From assembly GCF_030813435.1 (NCBI RefSeq), contig NZ_JAUSUG010000018.1, forward strand, positions 62,001 to 126,000: a stretch of DNA of 64,000 nt. The letters are read 5' to 3'. Of the stretch, positions 43,778 to 51,419 are shown piece after piece. Positions within the stretch are counted from its first letter, which is position 1. Each line of letters starts with the position of its first letter. Position numbers and translations under genes: made by a program. The notes under the pieces are model-generated. The model was not told the DNA's origin and did no database searches. It was given only the letters and a program-made list of their open reading frames with translations. The DNA is from Evansella vedderi (lineage in GTDB: Bacteria > Bacillota > Bacilli > Bacillales > Salisediminibacteriaceae).

Positions 43778-44272
43778 TTGTTTACGAAAGAAAAAAGACG
43801 GTTACTTATTCACTATATATTACCATTCGCAGCATGGGTCGGATTAATACACTATTCTTCTTCCCAATCGTATGAGGACCAAAATGTTCAGCCAATCCTT
43901 CAAGGGCTCCCACTCGATTGGGTAGAGTCATTATTTTGGTGGGTCTCTTTTCAATACGGCGATTCCGTGGTGAGCTTACAAACACGATCCCCAGAGGCAT
44001 TCATCGAATTTTTTATCCGAAAAGGGGCTCATTTATTTGTCTTTGCTGTATTAGGGATATTAGCCTACAGACTCCTTAATCAATTCCTAAAAAAGCGAGC
44101 ACACTGTGCCATCTACGCTTGGCTTTTCGTCACCATTTACGCAGGTATTGATGAATTCCGCCAAATGCTTCATCCAAACCGTTCTGGAATGGTGGAAGAC
44201 GTCATCCTGGATTCCATTGGTGGAGTCATCGGAATTTCCCTTTGGGTGTTTTGGAAATCAAGAAGGACATAA
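43778..44272 (+). CDS. VanZ-family membrane protein
   Basis: 164 residues from TTG 43778 (AAAAGGGG upstream); an in-frame TTG at 43751 lies before that box. Four hydrophobic segments and the VanZ signatures: AAWVGLIHYSSSQ near the N-terminus, FIRKGAHLFVFAVLGILAY, and AGIDEFRQMLHPNRSGMVEDVILDSIGG. VanZ proteins can lower teicoplanin susceptibility; most chromosomal members have no tested role. Monocistronic. Confidence 0.9.
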   Translation: MFTKEKRRLLIHYILPFAAWVGLIHYSSSQSYEDQNVQPILQGLPLDWVESLFWWVSFQYGDSVVSLQTRSPEAFIEFFIRKGAHLFVFAVLGILAYRLLNQFLKKRAHCAIYAWLFVTIYAGIDEFRQMLHPNRSGMVEDVILDSIGGVIGISLWVFWKSRRT

Positions 44273-44276
44273 GGAA

Positions 44277-44311
44277 GCAACTCAAATCGCCCCTTGAGTT
44301 GCTTTTTAAAT
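44277..44311 (+). terminator. Terminator of the VanZ-like gene
   Basis: GCAACTCAA-N8-TTGAGTTGC followed by TTTTTAAA. Confidence 0.88.
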
Positions 44312-44383
44312 TGTCAAATTATTTCCACATAAGTAATTGTAATAATTGGAAGGATAATAGGAGTTTAGGAGGTGCGGAAAACG

Positions 44384-46144
44384 ATGAAAAAATTACTTTA
44401 CCTGATTCTTCTTTCGTTATCTTTCTTTATTACCATGCAAGGGACATTCGCTGAGGATTATGATTACGATGTGATTGTGGTTGGGGGGGAGCCGGAGGGG
44501 GTGGCTGCGGCTGTTTCGGCAGCGCGTAATGGGGCCAAGACCTTATTAATAGAGGAACGGAAAAACCTTGGTGGGCTCTTTACGTATGGTCATTTAAACT
44601 ACTTAGATCTTAGTATGGACCAACACAAACAGTGGATCAATCAAGGGATATTTAAAGAGTGGCACGATAAAATCGGAGCACCTATAGCCTTCGATGTGAA
44701 AGAGGCCGAACAGGCTTTTTCCGAGATGGTGGAAGGGGAAGCTAATCTCACTCTTCTGATGGAAACGACCGTGAAGAAGGCTGTAAAATCTGGGTCTGCG
44801 TTAGAGGCTATCAAAGTGAAAACGCCGAGTGGTGAAAGGACCTATACTGCTAAAAGGTTCATTGATTCCACTGCTGATGCGGATCTTGCTGCCCTTGCCG
44901 GTGTACCCTATTACCTTGGACAGGAGGACATAGGGAAAAGGGGGCAGTTCATGTCCGCTACTATTGTCATGTTATTTGAAAATGTAGACTGGGACAGAGT
45001 AACGAAGGCGGCTCAACTTGGAGTGTTAGAAGGAGCGGAGCAATATAAGAACGTTATCTGGGGATTTTCTGGAACAATTAGACAGTATAAGCCAGTGGAA
45101 GAGAAGACTCGACTGCGGGGGTTAAACATATCCAGGCAGAAGGATGGCTTGGTGGCTATCAATGCATTACAAATTTTTGGTGTGGATCCCTTTGACGAAA
45201 AGTCCATTGAAGTGGGGCTAGAGCGAGGAAAACGGGAAACATACCATATATTAGAATTTTTACAGCGTGAGTTACCTGGTTTTGAAAAAGCAACGATTGC
45301 AGCATTTCCCGAGGAATTGTACATTAGGGAATCGAGACATATAAAGGCGGAGTATCAGCTGTCCATCGTGGATGTTTGGGAGAATCGGGACCAGTGGGAT
45401 GCTATTGCACTAGGTTCCTACCCAGTAGATGTACAAGCTAGTAATAAAGGGGAAGGGGAATTAGTTGTGGTAAATCCCGTTCAATATGCCATTCCTTTTC
45501 GTAGTATTGTTCCACTGGAGGTGGATCGATTACTAGTGGCCAGTAAAGCAAGTGGATATTCCTCCCTTGCTGCGGGAAGTGCTCGAGTAGTACCGACTGG
45601 CGTATCTGTTGCAGAGGCGGCAGGGACAGCGGCAGCCCTCTCCATTGAAAAAAACGAGGAATTCCGTGATTTGTCAAAAAATAAGAAATTTATCGAAGAA
45701 CTACAAACGGTATTAAAGGATCAGGGAGCTCTCCTCTATCCTTTTGATCTTTCTTACCCATATGAAGGGGAATGGTTTTATCCCGCACTAAGGGAGTTAA
45801 TGGTCCTTGGGGTCGTGGAAGCAAGCTACGACAATGACTTTAACCCGGATAAGCAAATGAGTGTCAATGAATTTACAAAACTTATTGCAGACTCTTTGTC
45901 TAGATCGAATCAAAAAGAGTACGATAAGTTTGCCAAAAGAGTTCATGAGGAAGTCAGAGATTCCAAATACGATAAGAAGGTCACCAAAAGGAAAGCAGAA
46001 AAGCTGATTAGTTCAATACCTAAAGTGGGAGATAAATGGAACGAAATTTTCAAAAATGAGGAGTACGAGGTTCATTTTTCTCAAAGTCCTTATATCACAA
46101 AGGCAGAAGGGTACTACATCATTGCTACGCTTTTAAATAAATGA
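44384..46144 (+). CDS. Exported FAD-dependent oxidoreductase with SLH-like tail
   Basis: 586 residues from ATG 44384 (AGGAGGTG upstream). Sec-type signal peptide (about 1-24, LLYLILLSLSFFITMQGTFA). FAD-binding Rossmann motif DVIVVGGEPEGVAAAVSAAR directly after it, then an FAD_oxidored-type body with RESRHIKAEYQLS and GSARVVPTGVSVAEAAGTAA. The last about 130 residues resemble an S-layer homology module (LRELMVLGVVEASYDNDF, NPDKQMSVNEFTKLIADSL). So a flavoprotein held at the cell surface, which is uncommon. Substrate unknown. Monocistronic. Confidence 0.87.
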   Translation: MKKLLYLILLSLSFFITMQGTFAEDYDYDVIVVGGEPEGVAAAVSAARNGAKTLLIEERKNLGGLFTYGHLNYLDLSMDQHKQWINQGIFKEWHDKIGAPIAFDVKEAEQAFSEMVEGEANLTLLMETTVKKAVKSGSALEAIKVKTPSGERTYTAKRFIDSTADADLAALAGVPYYLGQEDIGKRGQFMSATIVMLFENVDWDRVTKAAQLGVLEGAEQYKNVIWGFSGTIRQYKPVEEKTRLRGLNISRQKDGLVAINALQIFGVDPFDEKSIEVGLERGKRETYHILEFLQRELPGFEKATIAAFPEELYIRESRHIKAEYQLSIVDVWENRDQWDAIALGSYPVDVQASNKGEGELVVVNPVQYAIPFRSIVPLEVDRLLVASKASGYSSLAAGSARVVPTGVSVAEAAGTAAALSIEKNEEFRDLSKNKKFIEELQTVLKDQGALLYPFDLSYPYEGEWFYPALRELMVLGVVEASYDNDFNPDKQMSVNEFTKLIADSLSRSNQKEYDKFAKRVHEEVRDSKYDKKVTKRKAEKLISSIPKVGDKWNEIFKNEEYEVHFSQSPYITKAEGYYIIATLLNK

Positions 46145-46149
46145 AAGTA

Positions 46150-46195
46150 GAGGCCATCAGGAGTCAGGTTAGTCTGGCTCTTGATGGCTTTTAAA
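46150..46195 (+). terminator. Terminator of the flavoprotein gene
   Basis: GCCATCAGGAGTCAG pairs with CTGGCTCTTGATGGC (one mismatch), followed by TTTTAAA. Confidence 0.85.
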
Positions 46196-46282
46196 TTCCA
46201 ATTAAATAAGTTTTTTTTAACAAACAATTTCCAAAATTAGTTATAATAAAACCAATGAATTCAAGTCGGAGGAGTGGTATGG

Positions 46283-48340
46283 ATGAAGAAGCACTTATTT
46301 CTGTCGGTGTTTGTTATTATGAGTATTCTATTTATTGCAGCTTGTTCCGATGACGAGAGAGTCAACCCAGAGGATACCCTTGAAGCATACATACGGGCTT
46401 GGGAAAACTTTGCATTTGCCGAAATGTTAACGGTAATGAACGGAGAATCCATGGACGTTTTGGAAAACCAGGAGTGGACGCTTGAGGAAAGAATGGAGAA
46501 GGTTTACGGGGATCTTGGGGTGGATAACATTCAGGTAAGCTACGAACCTCGTGATTTTGAAGAAGAGGAGATAGATCTAGACGAGGTGGAAGAGCTTGTC
46601 TATCCGGTGCAAGTGACCATGCCTACCATCGCAGGGGAGTTAGATTACGACACGGAAATTAAGCTTGTGAAAGTGCTGGAGACAGATGAAAACGACAACG
46701 AAACGGAAAAGTGGCTTGTTCAATGGCTGCCGAATCATGTTTTTGCAGGAATGGAAAAGGCAACGGACCGCATCCGCATTTCAACAGAACAGCCTGTTCG
46801 AGGAGAAATTTATGACCGTAATGGGGAAGGGCTTGCCATTAACGGCCAAATTTATGATATTTGGATGGTTCCAGAAGTGATGGAAGATGTGGATGCCTAT
46901 GCAGAGGCCTTTGCAGAACTGTTTGATATGGATGTAGAAGCGGTTCAAGAGATTGTTAACCAGTACCCAGACAATCCCGATTGGAGGGCACCGGCTTTCC
47001 AAGTTCCTGTGAATGATCCAAGGGTCCAGGAGCTCGCCAACCTTCCTAGAGGTACAGGATGGGAGAGCATGGAGGGCCGTGAATACCCATATGGAATCGA
47101 GCTTGCTCATCTTGTTGGACATATAGGCCCTATTACAGCAGAAGAACTGGAAAAGCACGAAGGAAAGGGATATAACGCTCAGTCCACCATTGGAAAAAGG
47201 GGGTTAGAGCTAGAGTATGAAGATCTTCTCCGTGGGGAAGCGGGGGTTAGTGTTACCATTTTAGATGAGGAGGGTAATACACGGCATGTGGTATTAAAAA
47301 CAGAGCCTGTGCACGGGGAGGACATTCACCTTACAATCGATGCTCGGCTGCAGGCACAGCTTTCAGCCACCCTCGGGTCCGATGCTGGAACAGGTGTAGT
47401 CATGAACCCCATGACCGGGGAAGTGTTGGCATTGGTGAGCCAGCCATCCTTCGATTCAAACATACGATATTTAGGAATAAGGGACTCACGGGCCGACAAC
47501 TTTGAGGATACGAGCATCCTTTACGACCGTCGCTTCCAAAACAGCTATTCACCCGGTTCCGTGTTCAAGCCGTTTACGGCCGCCATCGGTTTAGAAGAGG
47601 GCACATTAGACCCGAACGAGAGCCTATCCATTAATGGCAGGCAGTGGCAGCCGGACAGCAGCTGGGGAAGCTACCAAATTACCCGGGTGAACGAACATAT
47701 AAGCAGTGTGGATTTAGAGACGGGAATGAAGTATTCCGATAACATTTATTTTGCCCAACAGGCACTGGCTATTGGGGATAGCACCTTTGAGGCCTGGGCG
47801 GAAAAACTAGGGTTTGGCTCCCCTATTCCATTTTCTTTCCCAATGTACGCCTCCACGATCGCAAATGAGGGGTTAAACTCTGACATTCTACTAGGGGACA
47901 CTGGTTATGGGCAAGGGGAAGTATTGATGAATCCACTCCACTTAACGGCCCTATACACGATGTTTGTAAATGATGGAACAGTGGTACAGCCCGTTTTATT
48001 CAGTGATGAGGAAATGGGAGAAGCTTGGTTGGAAAACATTGTCTCTCCTGAAACAGCTGGTACCGTTTTAGACAGCCTGGTGCCCGTAGTGGAGGACACC
48101 AACGGAACCGCCTACCGTACAGACCCAGGGCACAACCGCTCTATTGCTGGAAAAACAGGAACAGCAGAGTTGAAGAAGTCCCAGCAAGCAGAAGACGGAG
48201 AACAGCTCGGCTGGTACGTAGCTTTGGACTATGAAAATAAGGACATTCTTGTTACAATGATGATAGAAAACGTAGAAGGCCGCGGGGGAAGCGGCTATGT
48301 CGTCAACAAAGTAAACGAGTTTTTATCAAGAGCTCAATAA
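46283..48340 (+). CDS. pbpC: Penicillin-binding protein 3-type lipoprotein transpeptidase
   Basis: 685 residues from ATG 46283 (CGGAGGAG 8 nt upstream). Lipobox FIAAC with Cys near 19. N-terminal NTF2-like MecA domain (about 25-150), PBP dimer domain (about 155-320, RGEIYDRNGEGLAINGQ), transpeptidase domain with Ser426 in SPGSVFKPF (SxxK), YSDN (SxN) and IAGKTGTAEL (KTG). A class B PBP that cross-links peptidoglycan outside the membrane; homologues with this MecA-like domain tend to have low beta-lactam affinity. Followed at 22 bp by a sortase gene. Confidence 0.94.
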   Translation: MKKHLFLSVFVIMSILFIAACSDDERVNPEDTLEAYIRAWENFAFAEMLTVMNGESMDVLENQEWTLEERMEKVYGDLGVDNIQVSYEPRDFEEEEIDLDEVEELVYPVQVTMPTIAGELDYDTEIKLVKVLETDENDNETEKWLVQWLPNHVFAGMEKATDRIRISTEQPVRGEIYDRNGEGLAINGQIYDIWMVPEVMEDVDAYAEAFAELFDMDVEAVQEIVNQYPDNPDWRAPAFQVPVNDPRVQELANLPRGTGWESMEGREYPYGIELAHLVGHIGPITAEELEKHEGKGYNAQSTIGKRGLELEYEDLLRGEAGVSVTILDEEGNTRHVVLKTEPVHGEDIHLTIDARLQAQLSATLGSDAGTGVVMNPMTGEVLALVSQPSFDSNIRYLGIRDSRADNFEDTSILYDRRFQNSYSPGSVFKPFTAAIGLEEGTLDPNESLSINGRQWQPDSSWGSYQITRVNEHISSVDLETGMKYSDNIYFAQQALAIGDSTFEAWAEKLGFGSPIPFSFPMYASTIANEGLNSDILLGDTGYGQGEVLMNPLHLTALYTMFVNDGTVVQPVLFSDEEMGEAWLENIVSPETAGTVLDSLVPVVEDTNGTAYRTDPGHNRSIAGKTGTAELKKSQQAEDGEQLGWYVALDYENKDILVTMMIENVEGRGGSGYVVNKVNEFLSRAQ

Positions 48341-48362
48341 TGTGATAGAGTGAGGGGACAGT

Positions 48363-48980
48363 ATGGGGAAATGGATTGGGATACTTTTCATTACAGCAGG
48401 ACTGCTAGTCATCGGTTTTGCTGGTTATGAATTGTACGAAACAAACGCACAACAGAATGAAGCATTGAATGTAGCAAAGGATGTTGTTGGATCCGGTGAA
48501 AAAATTATCTTTGAAGACGAAGCCGGTGATTATACTGAGCTGTTGGCAGATTTCGACCCTGGCCAAGGGGACGTCATCGGTATTCTATCCATTCCCAGAT
48601 TAGAAGCAGAGCTCCCGATCGTATCTGGCACCGATGAGGACGAACTTGCACGGGGAGTGGGGCATTTCACAGGAACGGCCTTCCCCACACAAGGAAGACA
48701 AATCCTATTATCGGGCCATCGGGACACGGTGTTCCGCAATTTAGGGGAGCTAGAGGTTGGAGATATTTTTGAAGTCCGAATGGGCTACGGTACCTTCCAA
48801 TATGAGATTTTTGAGACGTTCATCGTGGATGCAGACGACCGAACGGTGATCGATTACACCATCGACGAGGAGCTCCTCACCGTATCCACCTGTTACCCAT
48901 TCCGCTTTGTGGGCAACGCCCCGGAGCGCTATATATTAAATGCCCGACCAGTAGCAACAGAGACAGCAGTTAATCATTAA
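48363..48980 (+). CDS. Class D sortase
   Basis: 205 residues. N-terminal membrane anchor (about 4-24), then a sortase barrel with catalytic His (LLSGHRDTVF), Cys177 (TVSTCYPF) and Arg (APERYILNARP). IGILSIPRLEAELPIVSGT is typical of class D. It joins LPxTG-like proteins to the wall; no protein in the window has a convincing sorting signal. It probably shares an mRNA with the PBP gene, which would place both at sites of wall synthesis. Confidence 0.93.
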   Translation: MGKWIGILFITAGLLVIGFAGYELYETNAQQNEALNVAKDVVGSGEKIIFEDEAGDYTELLADFDPGQGDVIGILSIPRLEAELPIVSGTDEDELARGVGHFTGTAFPTQGRQILLSGHRDTVFRNLGELEVGDIFEVRMGYGTFQYEIFETFIVDADDRTVIDYTIDEELLTVSTCYPFRFVGNAPERYILNARPVATETAVNH

Positions 48981-48989
48981 TGGAAACGG

Positions 48990-49022
48990 AAATACCAATC
49001 GTTTAATGCGGTTGGTGTTTTC
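48990..49022 (+). terminator. Terminator of the PBP-sortase operon
   Basis: ACCAATCG-N7-CGGTTGGT followed by GTTTTCTTTT. The rest of the gap to 49291 shows no supported gene. Confidence 0.75.
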
Positions 49023-49291
49023 TTTTGTGTGAAAAAAGGTAATTTTGGTTTTCTTAAGGGGAGGGGGGGGTTGCAAGGAAGCCGCTTGACGTTTAAGGAA
49101 CGCAATGGAGGCTGAACTTACCAAAACCCTCCTCAAGCTAGGACCTTGTTTCTTAATAAAAATGGGTGTAAGATAATAAGATATGATTTTTGGCATTAAC
49201 CTAGCTGGGAGTTAATAAAAATTAAATTGAAATGCTCGAATTTTGTTGTGATTGATCTAAAACAAAATTTAGTAGAAATAGGTGGTAATAT

Positions 49292-49906
49292 ATGAAGACG
49301 GCTTTCATACGTACTTTTTGTTATATATTTGGTTTGGTGTTTTTATCCTTGGGAGTTATGTCCATGATTAAATCTGATTTAGGGGTTGGACCGTGGGATG
49401 CTTTTTTTGTTGGGTTGGCCTCAAGAGTAGGATTAACAACAGGAAGCTGGGTATTTATTATCGGATTTCTTCTTGTACTAATTAATAGCTTAATAGTTTG
49501 GAAGAGACCGGAATTAATTGGAATGTTAACCATGTTCATATTAGGATTACTCATTGACTTTTGGCAGCTCGTTGTTTTTTCCGAATTTGTATTATCATTG
49601 ATGTATGTTAGGGTATTCTTTCTCCTAGGGGGAATCGTGATCATCGGATTAGGGGTGGCATTATATCTCCAAGCAAACTTTGCAAGAAATCCGATCGACG
49701 GGTTAATGCTAGCAGTACAAAAGCGCACTGGGAAAAGTATGACAATATCCAAAACAATTGTGGAAGTAACGGCACTCATCCTCGCCATTTTGGTGGGAGG
49801 GCCGATTGGTGTAGGTACAATTATCGTAGCCATATTCATCGGGCCAATCATTCAGATGTTTTACAATCCATTATCTGCAAAGCTGCAGCTTACAAAAGCA
49901 ATATAA
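49292..49906 (+). CDS. YczE/YyaS-type integral membrane protein
   Basis: 204 residues with five or six membrane segments. N-terminal LGVMSMIKSDLGVGPWDAF and the later ARNPIDGLMLAVQKRTG and VEVTALILAILVGGPIGVGT match the COG2364 group (B. subtilis YczE). YczE affects surfactin production in B. subtilis, but the biochemical role of the family is not known. RBS AGGTGGT. Single-gene unit with its own terminator. Confidence 0.88.
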   Translation: MKTAFIRTFCYIFGLVFLSLGVMSMIKSDLGVGPWDAFFVGLASRVGLTTGSWVFIIGFLLVLINSLIVWKRPELIGMLTMFILGLLIDFWQLVVFSEFVLSLMYVRVFFLLGGIVIIGLGVALYLQANFARNPIDGLMLAVQKRTGKSMTISKTIVEVTALILAILVGGPIGVGTIIVAIFIGPIIQMFYNPLSAKLQLTKAI

Positions 49907-49907
49907 T

Positions 49908-49950
49908 AAAAAGCCGATTCTAAGTTGAACCTTAAGAATCGGCTTTTTTG
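49908..49950 (+). terminator. Terminator, shared with the minus-strand small gene
   Basis: AAAGCCGATTCT pairs perfectly with AGAATCGGCTTT, followed by TTTG; A-rich on the left, so it can also serve the convergent small gene. Confidence 0.9.
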
Positions 49951-49953
49951 ATT

Positions 49954-50058
49954 TTACTGGATCAGCAGCTTCATCCAGCCAAAGATGGACACCCATAATG
50001 GGATGCTGAAAATGACTCCCCACATGAGTCCTACAAAAAACTCGCCATTATCCTTCAT
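49954..50058 (-). CDS. 34-residue single-pass membrane protein
   Basis: A short minus-strand frame starting ATGAAGGATAATGGC with GGGGGATGA 5 nt before the start. The product begins MKDNGEFFVGLMWGVIFS and continues with a hydrophobic stretch ending in FGWMKLLIQ. One membrane helix with a charged N-terminus. It ends exactly at the bidirectional terminator of the neighbouring gene. Small membrane regulators or transporter helpers look like this; no homologue is recognised. Confidence 0.55.
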   Translation of the reverse strand: MKDNGEFFVGLMWGVIFSIPLWVSIFGWMKLLIQ

Positions 50059-50177
50059 TGAAATCATCCCCCGTATATATGTAGCAGTGTGGGCAAGATT
50101 CGGAGGTGTTAAACTTTTTCTTTGAAAGTTATATAGTTAAATACTAAGTAACTACATTTGGTAGTTGGAACCGGGCT

Positions 50178-50345
50178 GAAGTGTCAAAGGTTAAGAAGAG
50201 TATTGACATTTCGTAGTTGAAATCGTGTTGAAGTGTCAAAGGTTAAGAGGAGTATTGACATTTCGTTGTTCGACTCGTGTTGAAGTGTCAAAGGTTAGGA
50301 GGAGTATTGACACTTCGATGATCTAAACGTGCCGAAGTGTAAATG
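50178..50345. repeat. Four-copy 52-bp tandem array (family 2)
   Basis: GAAGTGTCAA-type boxes at 50178, 50230, 50282 and 50334 (last one GAAGTGTAAA), all 52 bp apart. Between them GGTTAAGAGGAGTATTGACA leads to the inverse arm TTGACATTTC. Same family as 43592-43705, opposite orientation. The rest of 50059-50460 shows no gene. Confidence 0.92.
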
Positions 50346-50460
50346 TAAAAGAAGAGTAATAAGTTTATCTGAGGAGTTTATCTACTCTATTTGTGTAATA
50401 GATTCTAGAATGTACTATAATTACAAGAAAGCATACTCTTTATGATGAAAGGGTGAGTGT

Positions 50461-50680
50461 ATTGAGTTCACCGGAGAAAAGAAATTTGACAATGGATGAA
50501 TTTTATAAGTTAAGAGATAACTCTGATAAAATGATTGAGTATATAGATGGGGTAATTTTTATGTCTCCTTCTCTATCCACAAAGCATCAAAGCATCAAAG
50601 GATATCTCATGCCCAACTCTTTCAATTATTAGAGGGTTCGGAATTTGAAGTGTTTCATGCCCCTATTGATGTTGCATGAT
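50461..50680 (+). pseudogene. Uma2-family (DUF820) nuclease-like gene, frameshifted and truncated
   Basis: From TTG 50461 the frame reads LTMDEFYKLRDNSDKMIEYI then DGVIFMSPSLSTKHQ, the N-terminus of Uma2-type proteins. GCATCAAA is then duplicated in tandem (50584-50591, 50592-50599), shifting the frame to a stop at 50630. Removing 8 bp restores STKHQRISHAQLFQLLEGSE and FEVFHAPIDV, the next conserved block, which ends at TGA. About two thirds of the gene is missing. A recent loss-of-function mutation on an already decaying copy. Confidence 0.85.
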
Positions 50681-50740
50681 ATTGCAAACAATAATAACAG
50701 AATATATTGTGTATTTTGAAAAAATCTTCGCTTAGTGTAG

Positions 50741-50772
50741 TAAAAAAGCAGCCCAAAGGCTACTTTTTTTGC
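50741..50772. terminator. Bidirectional terminator
   Basis: AAAAAAGCAGCC-CAAA-GGCTACTTTTTT. Serves the minus-strand zinc-ribbon gene and whatever enters from the Uma2 remnant. Confidence 0.8.
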
Positions 50773-50787
50773 ATGGATCTATAAATC

Positions 50788-51018
50788 TTATTTTACTTTA
50801 AACCCCAACAAATGTGCCGAATATCCGCAGTAACATTTCGGACATTGGAATGGAAAGGAGCTTTTTTTATCTGCTGCTGATCGGATGTCTGGACTGTGCT
50901 CCCCGTACGTTTTTATGACAATTTCATTCCACTCCTCAACGGTACTTTCTTCTCCACAAGTAGGACAAACGGCATGAGTACTATTTAAAACTTTGCTCTT
51001 TAACAGTAAAAACCCCAT
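50788..51018 (-). CDS. Small zinc-ribbon-like hypothetical protein
   Basis: 76 residues from the ATG at 51018 (GAGGTGT upstream); an in-frame start at 51036 is less well placed. One CPTCG motif (about 18-22) and one CPKCYCGYS motif (about 60-68) would form a zinc ribbon. Between them is a charged helix. No homologue recognised by name; it could be a nucleic-acid-binding or metal-binding accessory protein. Monocistronic. Confidence 0.7.
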   Translation of the reverse strand: MGFLLLKSKVLNSTHAVCPTCGEESTVEEWNEIVIKTYGEHSPDIRSAADKKSSFPFQCPKCYCGYSAHLLGFKVK

Positions 51019-51119
51019 TATTGACACCTCGATCACAATTTTTCGACACGCTTCAACAATATACTCTATTATTATAAAGCTTTTAGGGAAAATGTTAAGC
51101 CTTTTTAACCATAAAAATA

Positions 51120-51150
51120 GGAAAGTCCCCTATTGTATAGGACTTTTTTT
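51120..51150 (+). terminator. Hairpin with T-run
   Basis: AAAGTCC and GGACTTT with inner CTAT/ATAG pairs, followed by TTTTAG. It insulates the cytochrome operon promoter region from upstream reading. Confidence 0.55.
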
Positions 51151-51282
51151 AGTCCCCCCTTTAACCGAATTGTGTAATGGAATCCCACAATTTAACCACA
51201 ATTCCCATACTTTTAAAAAAGCTTATACTGTATTGAATCCCTTTATTACCAACGTTCCCCTTATTGTTCACAAACGGGAGGG

Positions 51283-51298
51283 TGTGATAAAATTCACA
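51283..51298 (+). promoter_or_regulatory. Fnr box of the cytochrome operon
   Basis: TGTGATAAAATTCACA is a perfect match to the Bacillus Fnr consensus TGTGA-N6-TCACA. It lies 122 bp before the first cytochrome start codon. A -10 box could be GATATT (51315-51320) or TATAGA (51335-51340); I cannot decide. It implies expression without oxygen. Confidence 0.75.
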
Positions 51299-51419
51299 CT
51301 TTCACACATTGTTTGATATTTTAGCTGTTTGCATTATAGATTTTTACACATTTTAGTTTGATAATGTAGGTAACAACTACTCACACAAAAAAGAGAAGTG
51401 AGACAGGGCGGTGTAAAGG

